From assembly GCA_027046105.1 (NCBI GenBank), contig JALTZQ010000019.1, forward strand, positions 1 to 6,583: a DNA stretch of 6,583 nucleotides, given 5' to 3'. The notes beneath the pieces are model-generated. The model was not told the origin of the DNA. It searched no databases and saw nothing but the letters and a program-made list of their open reading frames with translations. This DNA is from Pyrodictiaceae archaeon (GTDB lineage: Archaea > Thermoproteota > Thermoprotei_A > Sulfolobales > Pyrodictiaceae). Positions 1 to 6,320 of the stretch are shown one piece after another. How positions within the stretch are numbered: the first letter of the stretch is position 1; every line of letters starts with the position of its first letter. A program made the translations under genes and the position numbers.

Positions 1-1383
1 ACCTACTTCGCGTAGAGGGCCTATGTCGCCATCAGTCTTCCAAAGCACACCATTACGTGACAATATGTAGACGTACCGTCCATCAAGGAGAAGGACTTCA
101 CCTTCACGTGTAAATCCTAGTATGTTTAGGTTATGTGGTATTGTGGTGTCCAGGATTATTGATCCATCAGCTTTTACTACTTTGACTACAGTGGCTGGGA
201 ACGAGCCCCTAAATGTTCTATTACCCCATGTTATCTCTACGAGTGGATACTCCACATTAAATGCTAAAACGACCTCGTTATTACCCGGGACAAGCTGTAA
301 TCCTCTCAGTCTTAGGCTCAGGTATTCAACGCTAGTTTCTAGGAGTTTCGTGAAGTACCCCTTACTAGGATCTAGCATTGCTAATGTTACATGGCCGGCC
401 CCCCGTGCGGGCTCGCTAGGTGCTACAGCATAGGCTATGTATATGCTGCCTTGAGGGCTCCTTTCAACCCTAATACTATGGGTTAACAATATGCCAGGCT
501 TGTATCCGATAGGTTTAGCTGGTGATAGCTGATAGTATTCTACCCCAACACCATGCTTGGAGGATCTTACAATACCTATAACAATCATTTCCTCGCTTGA
601 GTCTTTAGGAACACCTCTATCCCAGACAATAACATATATGGAGCCGTCCATAGCTGGGTAGGCTGCTAGGAATTTCCCACAGTATATCCTAGTAGTTCCC
701 GAGGTTTGGAAGAGGAAGCTGTAATTGAAATTGTTCCTCCATAGTGTTGAGCCCGTAGCCAGGTCTAGGGCTTCTATCGAGCCACTACCACAGTCGCTAC
801 GATACTTGTAGGCTAGAGTACCGCTAAAAGCTACTACGTCGTCAAGCGTTACAACACCTCCTTTAATTGATACTGTTGATTCTTCAACATAGTATATGGT
901 ATAATTGTATCTAGGCTCTGTGGCGCCAGGGACTGGTTTAGGACAAGCTCTAGCATAGTATATTAGACCATCACTACTGCCTACTAATCGGTAACTAGGG
1001 GAATACCCTTCACCGTTAGTAGTACATGGAGGATTGTCTAGGGAATACTGTTCAAGTTTGACCTTGAGGAGTTCTCTCCATTCAGATAAACTAAAGACAA
1101 CTAGATATATTGTCCTACGTTTCTGCGTCTCTGTATCCTCCTCGACAGCTGATATGTAGATGAATTTCTTGCCTACAAATCCAGCACTTAAGATCTCACC
1201 TTCTAATGAAGTACCAGCGTATGCAGTAGCTTTAGGCATAGTCTTGATGGGGGTCTCTTTAGTTGTTGGTTCTTCAATTTGTGGTGTTCTCACTGGTGTT
1301 GTTTCGTTACGGCCAAATATACTGCCAAATGCTATAATGCCTAGGACTACTAGAAGCAGGGTTACAAGAGCGGCTTTTCTCAT
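1..1383 (-). CDS. Exported PQQ-like beta-propeller protein, partial (N-terminal 461 codons; 3' end outside window)
   Basis: An uninterrupted reading frame runs from an ATG at 1383 down to base 1. The N-terminus has two basic residues (R2, K3) and a hydrophobic stretch at about residues 4-24, consistent with a signal peptide or membrane anchor. A Thr/Pro/Glu-rich linker follows (about 26-51), then a beta-rich region. Residues 201-219 (SIEALDLATGSTLW core) match the PQQ/quinoprotein-type propeller blade motif, and residues 405-452 look like another blade. No PQQ ligands or catalytic residues can be assigned, so this is probably a structural or binding propeller on the cell surface. Four cysteines (C120, C147, C198, C235) could form disulfides, and sequons at N26, N160, N220 and N388 suggest N-glycosylation. 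GGGTG at 1395-1399 lies 11 nt before the ATG; in-frame GTGs at 1395 and 1431 are alternative starts. It is divergent from tmcA. The substrate or partner is unknown. Confidence 0.8.
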   Translation of the reverse strand, partial: MRKAALVTLLLVVLGIIAFGSIFGRNETTPVRTPQIEEPTTKETPIKTMPKATAYAGTSLEGEILSAGFVGKKFIYISAVEEDTETQKRRTIYLVVFSLSEWRELLKVKLEQYSLDNPPCTTNGEGYSPSYRLVGSSDGLIYYARACPKPVPGATEPRYNYTIYYVEESTVSIKGGVVTLDDVVAFSGTLAYKYRSDCGSGSIEALDLATGSTLWRNNFNYSFLFQTSGTTRIYCGKFLAAYPAMDGSIYVIVWDRGVPKDSSEEMIVIGIVRSSKHGVGVEYYQLSPAKPIGYKPGILLTHSIRVERSPQGSIYIAYAVAPSEPARGAGHVTLAMLDPSKGYFTKLLETSVEYLSLRLRGLQLVPGNNEVVLAFNVEYPLVEITWGNRTFRGSFPATVVKVVKADGSIILDTTIPHNLNILGFTREGEVLLLDGRYVYILSRNGVLWKTDGDIGPLREVG

Positions 1384-1413
1384 AAGCCGCTTCACACCCT
1401 TAACTGAATACTT

Positions 1414-1428
1414 TGGGGTTTCACCCCA
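1414..1428. repeat. Perfect 6-bp inverted repeat with 3-nt loop in the propeller gene leader
   Basis: The plus strand reads TGGGGT-TTC-ACCCCA, a perfect GC-rich 6-bp stem with a 3-nt loop. It lies 31 bp upstream of the ATG at 1383, close to where transcription of the minus-strand gene would start if the AT-rich element at 1440-1451 is its box A. It could be an operator half-site pair or a 5'-leader hairpin. A chance occurrence is possible given its small size. Confidence 0.4.
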
Positions 1429-1439
1429 CACTTACTCGC

Positions 1440-1451
1440 TAATATTATTTT
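1440..1451 (-). promoter_or_regulatory. Candidate box A (TATA) for the propeller gene
   Basis: On the minus strand this reads AAAATAATATTA, the most AT-rich block upstream of the propeller gene. Typical archaeal spacing of about 26 nt from box A centre to transcription start would place the start near 1420, giving a leader of about 37 nt to the ATG at 1383. No clear BRE is recognised, so the assignment rests on position and composition only. Confidence 0.35.
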
Positions 1452-1589
1452 GATCCGTGTACTCCTCTAGCAAGCTCGTATTCAGAAGAATTTAATAGTC
1501 TGAACTCCTCTTATATCGCCCTTGTCACAGCTAGAGCGTTTGTGGCCATCTTCGCCTAAATGCCATCATGTAGTATTATGAGAGAGTTG

Positions 1590-1595
1590 TTTAAG
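1590..1595 (+). promoter_or_regulatory. Candidate box A (TTTAAG) for the tmcA operon
   Basis: TTTAAG resembles the crenarchaeal box A consensus and is centred about 34 nt before the GTG start at 1627. A transcription start about 26 nt downstream would fall near 1618-1620, giving a very short leader of 7-9 nt, typical of the near-leaderless first genes of crenarchaeal operons. The same hexamer sits at a comparable place upstream of the minus-strand operon (6220-6225). Confidence 0.4.
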
Positions 1596-1626
1596 GTTAG
1601 CCCAGGTACAATAGCACGAAGGGATA

Positions 1627-3807
1627 GTGTTATTGTGGCTGACTAGTCGGGTACGACGGGAACTAGACTATTGGCTTAACGGTATAAAGGGTAGTGGGTT
1701 TCGGGGATTAGTGGTACTTCAAACTAGTACTGTATGGTTAGTGGCCTCTATGCTAGCTGATATACTAGAAGAGCATGGCTACCATGACGTGCTTTGTATT
1801 GTTCCTCGCTTAGCAAACGTGTCATGCAGTATGAGGGCTAGTCCTGCAAGGGTTCAACGACTCCTAGGTACAGAGTATGACGCTGTTATTATAGCTGCCC
1901 GAGAGCTCCTTCGTCCAAATTTGTTAGCTGCATCCACTGAGATGGTGCGTGCGGGAGGAGTACTTGCACTTATTGTACCTCCATTGGAGGAGTGGAGGCC
2001 TGGAGGACAATACACTACTAACACGTACCGTGACTATCTTGTATCAAGTTTCCAGAAAATGGAAGCTATTTTCTGGGCAGATCTTGACAAGGCTATCGTG
2101 TATAGATCCAGGCTTCCCGGAAAAGCTGTCATGGAGTACTGGGATCCTAGTAGCTACAAGTCTTCTAACCATTTACCACGAGCATTAATAGAGGCTGCTG
2201 CCAATGAGGAACAAGCAAGGCTTCTTGACGAGGCTGTAGGGTTTCTACGTCGTAGGGGGAAAACCATTGTCGTTGTAGGAGATCGTGGTAGAGGGAAGAG
2301 TGGGTTATTAGCACTTATAGTTGCATACCTTGTTTTGACGAGGCGAGTAGGATTTGTTGCAGTAACCGCTCCATCGCCTTACGCTATGTCTAGTTTCTTC
2401 CGCATACTAAGCCGCGCATTAACAAAGGCTGAAATAGGTCATTGGAGTATAAGGCGGGGAGAAGCAGTTATAGGCATAGCGGGCCCATGGTTCCATATAC
2501 GCTATCATACACCAGATGCTCTCGAACCCGGCTCTTACACCGTCGTTGACGAAGCGGCTGCCATAGGTCCATTAAGGCTTAGAAGAATAGCACGTAAAGC
2601 ACCACGACTACTTGTATCAACAACTGTGCATGGCTATGAGGGTTCAGGCAAAACATTCACAAAGATTGTTCTTGAAACACTGCCAGAGCCGAAAATAGTA
2701 CTTGAACCTACAAACCCAATACGGTACCCTAAAGGCGATCCTCTAGAATCATGGCTTTACAAGACCTTTTTATTGGATGTAGAGCCTCCTGAACCCACGT
2801 TTCAACTAGAAACAAAACCCCGGTTTGTAACGCTGGATAGAAGAAAATTAATACATGACCATGACATGCTACGTAGTGTTTATGCTGTAGTATCGCAAGC
2901 CCATTATCGTAATGAGCCAGATGACCTAGCAATAATGATCGATGCTCCACACCACACGTTACATGCACTCATAGTGAACGAGAGTGTTGTTGCAGCTGCT
3001 GAAGTTGCATGGGATGACTGTAGTCTTGATCGATCCGCAAGAATAGTAGTTGATTTAATGGCGCAACGGTTTGGCTACGAAGAAACCTGCTTACTACGTG
3101 GAGCTAGGATAGTGAGAATAGCAGTTCACCCAAAGCTTCAGCGTAAAGGTTATGGTAGCTTCCTATTATCTCGTCTTGAGGAGTGGGCACGTGAGCAAGG
3201 TCTTGACTGGCTTGCAGCAGTATTTGGAAGAGTCGAGATAACACGTTTTTGGCTTAAAAACGGATACCGTGTTATCCATGTATCTCCTCTTCCGAACAAG
3301 GTTACAGGGGAAAAGAACATAGCCGTTGCTAAACCATTAACCAAAAAGGCTAGAGTTTTTATCGAGAAGCTAGCATGGGCACTACGGTACCAGCTACTAC
3401 TTACAGCATCGACTCTCCAACGCGATATACCCGCAGAGACCATGACTGCAATGCTTCAAGCCAAGCTAGAGCTTCAAGATGACCAAAATGATGAGTCGTT
3501 CATATATTTAATGGATGACCAGATTCACCGGCTCAAAGCAGTACTGAGAGGTGAACTAGACTTTGAATCAGCCATCGACGCTCTCTACGCCTCAATAATA
3601 AACCTCGTAATGGTTAAAGGCTTTCTCCCATTACAAGGCCCACAAGCCATAGCTACTACAGCTAGAATACTACAGGGAAAGAACATTGACGACACAGCAG
3701 CTGCCCTGGGCGTTAACCGTGAAGATGTAAGAAAAATACTAAGAGAAGCCGCAAGAGAAATAGCAAGCATAGTCTTGAGGGAGAAACTGAATAAAGTCTC
3801 CCGATAG
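1627..3807 (+). CDS. tmcA: tRNA(Met) cytidine acetyltransferase TmcA (Nat10/Kre33 family)
   Basis: TmcA uses acetyl-CoA and ATP to make N4-acetylcytidine, at C34 of elongator tRNA(Met) in bacteria and also at many rRNA and tRNA sites in hyperthermophilic archaea. All expected parts are visible in the 726 residues. The N-terminal TmcA_N (DUF1726) domain spans about 25-160. The RecD-like helicase/ATPase module (about 195-375) has a Walker A motif GDRGRGKS at 218-225, Walker B VVDEA with D308/E309, and the family signature GYEGSGK at 336-342. The family stretch QAHYRNEPDDL (424-434) opens the GNAT region (about 400-570), whose acetyl-CoA loop is Q505-R-K-G-Y-G510, with FGRVEITRFWLKNGY following. 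The C-terminal RNA-binding region is about 575-720. Length is close to E. coli TmcA (671 aa) plus a modest archaeal extension. An in-frame stop at 1612-1614 limits the start to GTG 1627 or TTG 1633; TTG would be better spaced from GGGA at 1621-1624. No key motif is missing. It is the first gene of a probable operon. Confidence 0.96.
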   Translation: MLLWLTSRVRRELDYWLNGIKGSGFRGLVVLQTSTVWLVASMLADILEEHGYHDVLCIVPRLANVSCSMRASPARVQRLLGTEYDAVIIAARELLRPNLLAASTEMVRAGGVLALIVPPLEEWRPGGQYTTNTYRDYLVSSFQKMEAIFWADLDKAIVYRSRLPGKAVMEYWDPSSYKSSNHLPRALIEAAANEEQARLLDEAVGFLRRRGKTIVVVGDRGRGKSGLLALIVAYLVLTRRVGFVAVTAPSPYAMSSFFRILSRALTKAEIGHWSIRRGEAVIGIAGPWFHIRYHTPDALEPGSYTVVDEAAAIGPLRLRRIARKAPRLLVSTTVHGYEGSGKTFTKIVLETLPEPKIVLEPTNPIRYPKGDPLESWLYKTFLLDVEPPEPTFQLETKPRFVTLDRRKLIHDHDMLRSVYAVVSQAHYRNEPDDLAIMIDAPHHTLHALIVNESVVAAAEVAWDDCSLDRSARIVVDLMAQRFGYEETCLLRGARIVRIAVHPKLQRKGYGSFLLSRLEEWAREQGLDWLAAVFGRVEITRFWLKNGYRVIHVSPLPNKVTGEKNIAVAKPLTKKARVFIEKLAWALRYQLLLTASTLQRDIPAETMTAMLQAKLELQDDQNDESFIYLMDDQIHRLKAVLRGELDFESAIDALYASIINLVMVKGFLPLQGPQAIATTARILQGKNIDDTAAALGVNREDVRKILREAAREIASIVLREKLNKVSR

Positions 3808-3820
3808 TATAACATGGCTC

Positions 3821-3827
3821 GGAGAGG
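3821..3827 (+). promoter_or_regulatory. Ribosome binding site setting the GTG start of the surface protein gene
   Basis: GGAGAGG lies 6 nt before GTG 3834, within the 26-nt gap after the tmcA stop. It resembles the archaeal anti-Shine-Dalgarno complement GGAGGTG. It supports GTG 3834 and reinitiation or independent initiation on the tmcA transcript. Confidence 0.65.
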
Positions 3828-3833
3828 ATTAGT

Positions 3834-4388
3834 GTGACCCTACAGGAATTGCTCCTTCTCGCTACCCTCGGCTGGTTAATAATCAATAATACGTGCCCCT
3901 ATACTCCTTATGCTAATTACAGCTTTGTCACCGTAGCTGGCTTACCTCTCCCCCAATTAGAGGTAGAATTCGTTGTGGAGGGCAAGCCTAGTAGTATCAT
4001 TGCGCTACTAAAGCCCTACAATATATCCATTGAACCAGCCATATTAGAGGAGGATAGTAGTACTGTGCTTGTTTTCACTAATGTACCAGTGGGGGTAGAA
4101 TTATACGTTTTATTAGCCTATGAAAACTGTACAATAACCATTAGTATGGATACAGGTAGAGTAAAGCCCTCTTACATTACTACAACCCTAGTAGATACTA
4201 ACGCAAAGGATGAGGTAAGTCCCAAGCCACCTAGAAAACTAGCATCAATGATCACTATAACAGACACTATAGCCTTCAGGAGCCGGAGCGAGTCTCTACC
4301 ATGGACTAATATATACTTCGTGGTCTTAGCTCTTGGTTTCACCCTACTGGTTATTGTAAAACTTATTGGACGCGAGAAGCAAGACTAG
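3834..4388 (+). CDS. Small exported single-pass membrane protein, unknown function
   Basis: I do not recognise this 184-residue protein as a named family. It has a hydrophobic N-terminus (about residues 3-17) consistent with a signal peptide, and a beta-rich outer domain (about 25-120). A Pro/Lys/Ser-rich stalk (about 123-157) leads to one C-terminal transmembrane helix (about 159-178) and a short basic tail ending GREKQD. This is a type I topology with the domain outside the cell. Sequons at N18, N28, N63 and N98 suggest glycosylation, and C21 and C99 could form a disulfide. It starts 26 nt after the tmcA stop with a good ribosome binding site, so it is probably cotranscribed with tmcA. No functional link to RNA acetylation is apparent, and pairing may be merely positional. 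Its 3' end overlaps the convergent VTT gene by 26 bp. Confidence 0.8.
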   Translation: MTLQELLLLATLGWLIINNTCPYTPYANYSFVTVAGLPLPQLEVEFVVEGKPSSIIALLKPYNISIEPAILEEDSSTVLVFTNVPVGVELYVLLAYENCTITISMDTGRVKPSYITTTLVDTNAKDEVSPKPPRKLASMITITDTIAFRSRSESLPWTNIYFVVLALGFTLLVIVKLIGREKQD

Positions 4389-5082
4389 ATTCACTCTTAT
4401 CCTCTTTGCATAGTCTTCCAAGTGTAAATAGGTTTAGGAGAGCACATAGGGCTTCAGTAATCATCGCTATGATTGCCTGTATTAGGCCTTCCTTATCATA
4501 TGCTTCAAGGATTTTAGTCCAATCCATTTTAGCTACTAGTATTGATGCTACTATCCCTACTGCAGCGGCTATAATACTTGCTTCAATACTAGCACCACCC
4601 ATTAATGCTGTGAGGCCGCTACCAAGAATAACAGCGAGACCAGTAATCACCATCTTACCTAGTATGACCGCTATAGTATACAATGTTATACTATAGCCAG
4701 CTAAGCCCAGTGGCACATACACTATATCGTCGGGTAAAGGTAGAGCAGCGACAAGGAATACTATGAGGAACATACTACGACGCAACCTCCTCAATAAGAT
4801 TGAAAGGCTTTTACGTGAATTCTCTGGTATAAATCTATGAAACCCTCTACCAATAAGAAATACAACTACTTTTCCTAAACCAGCACCTAACCCCCCGACT
4901 ACGATAACCAGTAACTTGACTACGGGGTCATCGACTAATGCGCTATAGCTCGCAATACCGATTAAGTAGGGGACGGTCATGTAGGGAATCGAGTTACTTA
5001 TAAAGGATACTATGAAGATGACTGCCAGCGAACCATACTCTATTGTGCCTAACAATTCCTCTAAAATAAGCTGGTCAGACAT
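4363..5082 (-). CDS. VTT/DedA-family (SNARE-associated Golgi protein-like) membrane protein
   Basis: This 239-residue polytopic membrane protein has the hallmarks of the VTT domain. A membrane-embedded segment with N30-S-I-P33 and a further proline (P38) comes first. A glycine-rich GAGLGKVVVFLIGRG stretch (66-80) matches the family's G-x3-G...GR motif. The segment LPLPDDIVYVPLGLAGYS (114-131) corresponds to the second re-entrant loop. Further hydrophobic spans lie at about 134-160 and 166-184. In bacteria and eukaryotes such proteins move or scramble phospholipids and polyprenyl-phosphate carriers; the archaeal substrate is not established. Beyond the domain is a C-terminal extension (about 190-239) with a hydrophobic segment and C212/C225. 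It is the last gene of a three-gene operon, 5 nt after the preceding stop, with GGGGGT 8 nt before its ATG inside the upstream gene's last codons. The family call is fairly secure, the transport role inferred. Confidence 0.8.
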   Translation of the reverse strand: MSDQLILEELLGTIEYGSLAVIFIVSFISNSIPYMTVPYLIGIASYSALVDDPVVKLLVIVVGGLGAGLGKVVVFLIGRGFHRFIPENSRKSLSILLRRLRRSMFLIVFLVAALPLPDDIVYVPLGLAGYSITLYTIAVILGKMVITGLAVILGSGLTALMGGASIEASIIAAAVGIVASILVAKMDWTKILEAYDKEGLIQAIIAMITEALCALLNLFTLGRLCKEDKSESSLASRVQ

Positions 5083-5087
5083 AATGC

Positions 5088-5591
5088 TTAACCCCCATGC
5101 TGTTCAAAAACTATGATATCTCCCTCAACTCTCTTCTTATACCCTAGGCTCTCTATGAAGCCAGAAATGAACTCGGAGAGCATATCTCTACCTTTTAAAG
5201 AGGTTTTAAGGATTATTATTCTATCTGACTCAACCATTACGAATGGCAGTGAATCCGAGAATAAGTGGACTAAGTCCCTTGGATCATATTTTAGGGATAC
5301 AAGTGTCTGAGCTAGTTTCCGACCAGCATTTCTAGCCTTATCTGGCTCGCTATCACCAATAAGTTCCATGGGAAAGACAATATAGCCCATCTTGAATATA
5401 GACAACAACATTAGAGCCCTAGCTAAGGCCAATGGTGCATAGTAGCCTTTTGCCTCAGCCTCAATAACAACTTTGAATAACGCCCTCAGGTAGGAAGCTA
5501 TGGTCATACCATACTTTGTCGCAATATCTTTAATGGAATCCGCCAAATCCTGGTCAATCATTATCGAGCGACGCTTATGTTGCGTGGACAT
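5088..5591 (-). CDS. Ribbon-helix-helix-like protein with unrecognised C-terminal domain (copy B)
   Basis: This is a 167-residue probable DNA-binding protein. Residues 6-12 (KRRSIMI) look like the basic beta strand of a ribbon-helix-helix (MetJ/Arc) fold. Helix A is at about 13-27, a turn at G28-M29, and helix B at about 30-44. The rest (about 50-162) is an alpha/beta region without a named match. It aligns by eye with the protein encoded just upstream: IVFP at 71-74, LFSDSLPFVMVE at 110-121, and ESLGYKKRVEGDIIVF at 147-162 each have a counterpart there. The two are therefore probably diverged duplicates. It starts inside the upstream gene (17-bp overlap) with GAGGGTG 9 nt before the ATG, indicating translational coupling. 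A transcriptional regulator of its own operon is the simplest guess; ligand and target are unknown. The RHH call is from pattern only. Confidence 0.75.
   Translation of the reverse strand: MSTQHKRRSIMIDQDLADSIKDIATKYGMTIASYLRALFKVVIEAEAKGYYAPLALARALMLLSIFKMGYIVFPMELIGDSEPDKARNAGRKLAQTLVSLKYDPRDLVHLFSDSLPFVMVESDRIIILKTSLKGRDMLSEFISGFIESLGYKKRVEGDIIVFEQHGG
5091..5096 (-). promoter_or_regulatory. Ribosome binding site for the VTT gene, inside the upstream coding sequence
   Basis: On the minus strand this reads GGGGGT, formed by the last two glycine codons of copy B. It sits 8 nt before the ATG at 5082 and supports that start and coupling of the two genes. Confidence 0.6.
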
Positions 5592-6174
5592 TCTTCTCTA
5601 CACCCTCTCGACTAACACTAATACTGATTACGCCCTCACTCTCCTCAACACTACCCACGCTATAACCTAGACTACTAGCTATTGTACCTATAGTTGTTGA
5701 GACTATTCTTCGAAGTTTCTCGTCTCCTAGCTGAGGAGCTATCATAACTATTTTCTCTACATGATCTGAAACATTATGTACATCCACGGATATGAATGGA
5801 AATAGCGTTGTAGCTACTGTTGCTAGGTCCACAGTATCATTTATACCACGAACCTTAAGTATATTCGCAACAAGTCTTCCTAGACGATTATAGCCAGAGA
5901 CAAGCTCTTGATAACTATCCTCATCTACACGGCTAAGCAGTGTTATAAAACCGTGTAGAGGAGCTACTAGGACTTCTAAACGCTTCATATCTGAGACCAG
6001 TAATGGCTCCCTTAGAGCCTTAGCTACATCACTCCGAGTCTTAAGGATCTTTACTGAATGCCTTAATATGACCTCGGCAAGCTCAGCTATACCCATACCA
6101 ATCTGGTTTGCTATCTTACCCAACTCGTCCACGACATCACTAGATACAGGAATTAGCCTCTTACCTTTAGGCAC
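5575..6174 (-). CDS. Ribbon-helix-helix-like protein with unrecognised C-terminal domain (copy A)
   Basis: This 199-residue protein is the first gene of the minus-strand operon. Residues 5-10 (KRLIPV) form a likely DNA-contacting beta strand, followed by helix A (about 11-25), a G26-M27 turn and helix B (about 28-43), the layout of a ribbon-helix-helix dimer. The remaining region (about 55-190) shares landmarks with the next protein: VLVAPL at 68-73 versus IVFPME, ATTLFPFISVD at 121-131 versus FSDSLPFVMVE, and SSLGYSVGSVEESEGVISI at 167-185 versus the ESLGY segment. It is about 30 residues longer, with an insertion around 78-90 and a longer tail. Start is GTG 6174, with GGATGGTG at 6183-6190 spaced 8 nt; an in-frame stop at 6202-6204 rules out a longer form with a usual start codon. 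Function unknown; probably a local regulator acting as a homodimer or with copy B. Orthology to named regulators cannot be judged here. Confidence 0.75.
   Translation of the reverse strand: MPKGKRLIPVSSDVVDELGKIANQIGMGIAELAEVILRHSVKILKTRSDVAKALREPLLVSDMKRLEVLVAPLHGFITLLSRVDEDSYQELVSGYNRLGRLVANILKVRGINDTVDLATVATTLFPFISVDVHNVSDHVEKIVMIAPQLGDEKLRRIVSTTIGTIASSLGYSVGSVEESEGVISISVSREGVEKNVHAT
5601..5607 (-). promoter_or_regulatory. Ribosome binding site for copy B, inside copy A
   Basis: The minus strand reads GAGGGTG, close to the archaeal GGAGGTG, 9 nt before the ATG at 5591. It lies within the coding sequence of copy A near its C-terminus, which fixes the downstream start and suggests coupled translation in a 17-bp overlap. 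Confidence 0.65.
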
Positions 6175-6182
6175 TAGTTTTT

Positions 6183-6190
6183 CACCATCC
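6183..6190 (-). promoter_or_regulatory. Ribosome binding site for copy A
   Basis: The minus strand reads GGATGGTG, ending 8 nt before GTG 6174. The ATG and GTG contained in it are in a different reading frame, so it acts as a ribosome binding site and not as an alternative start. Confidence 0.6.
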
Positions 6191-6219
6191 GCTAAAAACC
6201 ATTATCAAAACCGCTACCT

Positions 6220-6225
6220 CTTAAA
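6220..6225 (-). promoter_or_regulatory. Candidate box A (TTTAAG) for the three-gene minus-strand operon
   Basis: TTTAAG on the minus strand is centred about 48 nt before GTG 6174. The usual 26-nt spacing puts the transcription start near 6197, leaving a leader of about 22 nt that just contains the ribosome binding site at 6183-6190. A second TTTAAG lies on the plus strand at 6256-6261 with no credible gene behind it. Confidence 0.4.
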
Positions 6226-6320
6226 CCATCTGCCGAGAAAGTAGTCAGGCAAAACTTTAAGAAACTAGTAGACTAAAATGAGTAAGTTGCTAAATAGGGC
6301 ATTACATAGGTGTTTTCGGG

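Larger units (their letters stand above)
1384..1626. other. Divergent intergenic region between the propeller gene and tmcA
   Basis: This 243-bp stretch separates two divergently transcribed genes. It holds a short perfect inverted repeat near the propeller gene and AT-rich box A candidates for both directions. The candidates are 1440-1451 on the minus strand, and 1590-1595 on the plus strand with a weaker one at 1490-1496. A 22-codon open frame (1578-1646) overlaps the tmcA start in another frame and lacks coding support. I looked for C/D-box sRNA motifs and found no acceptable C/D pair. No tRNA-like structure is evident. Confidence 0.6.

Noticed and set aside
122..433. Plus-strand open frame of 103 codons
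   Set aside because: It lies wholly inside the minus-strand propeller gene, which has better coding character; the plus-strand product has no domain, ribosome binding site or plausible composition.
1160..1453. Plus-strand open frame of 97 codons with hydrophobic content
   Set aside because: It is antisense to the signal peptide and linker of the propeller gene, which explains its apparent hydrophobicity. It has no promoter or ribosome binding site.
1490..1496. TTTAATA as box A for tmcA
   Set aside because: It would give a leader of over 100 nt, whereas TTTAAG at 1590-1595 gives the short leader usual in crenarchaea. It cannot be fully excluded.
1540..1600. Possible C/D-box sRNA on the minus strand (ATGATGG near 1565)
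   Set aside because: The C-box match is imperfect and no CTGA D box lies at a suitable distance.
1949..2188. Plus-strand frame of 79 codons within tmcA
   Set aside because: It is out of frame within the conserved TmcA N-terminal domain.
2729..3815. Three minus-strand frames antisense to tmcA (2729-2968, 3150-3443, 3585-3815)
   Set aside because: All are shadows of the GNAT and C-terminal coding regions of tmcA, without start signals or recognisable products.
4406..4696. Plus-strand frame of 96 codons
   Set aside because: It is antisense to the VTT gene; its repetitive hydrophobic residues mirror the membrane helices of the true gene.
5113..5310. Plus-strand frame of 65 codons
   Set aside because: It is antisense to copy B of the paralogue pair, which has a good ribosome binding site and a detectable homologue next door.
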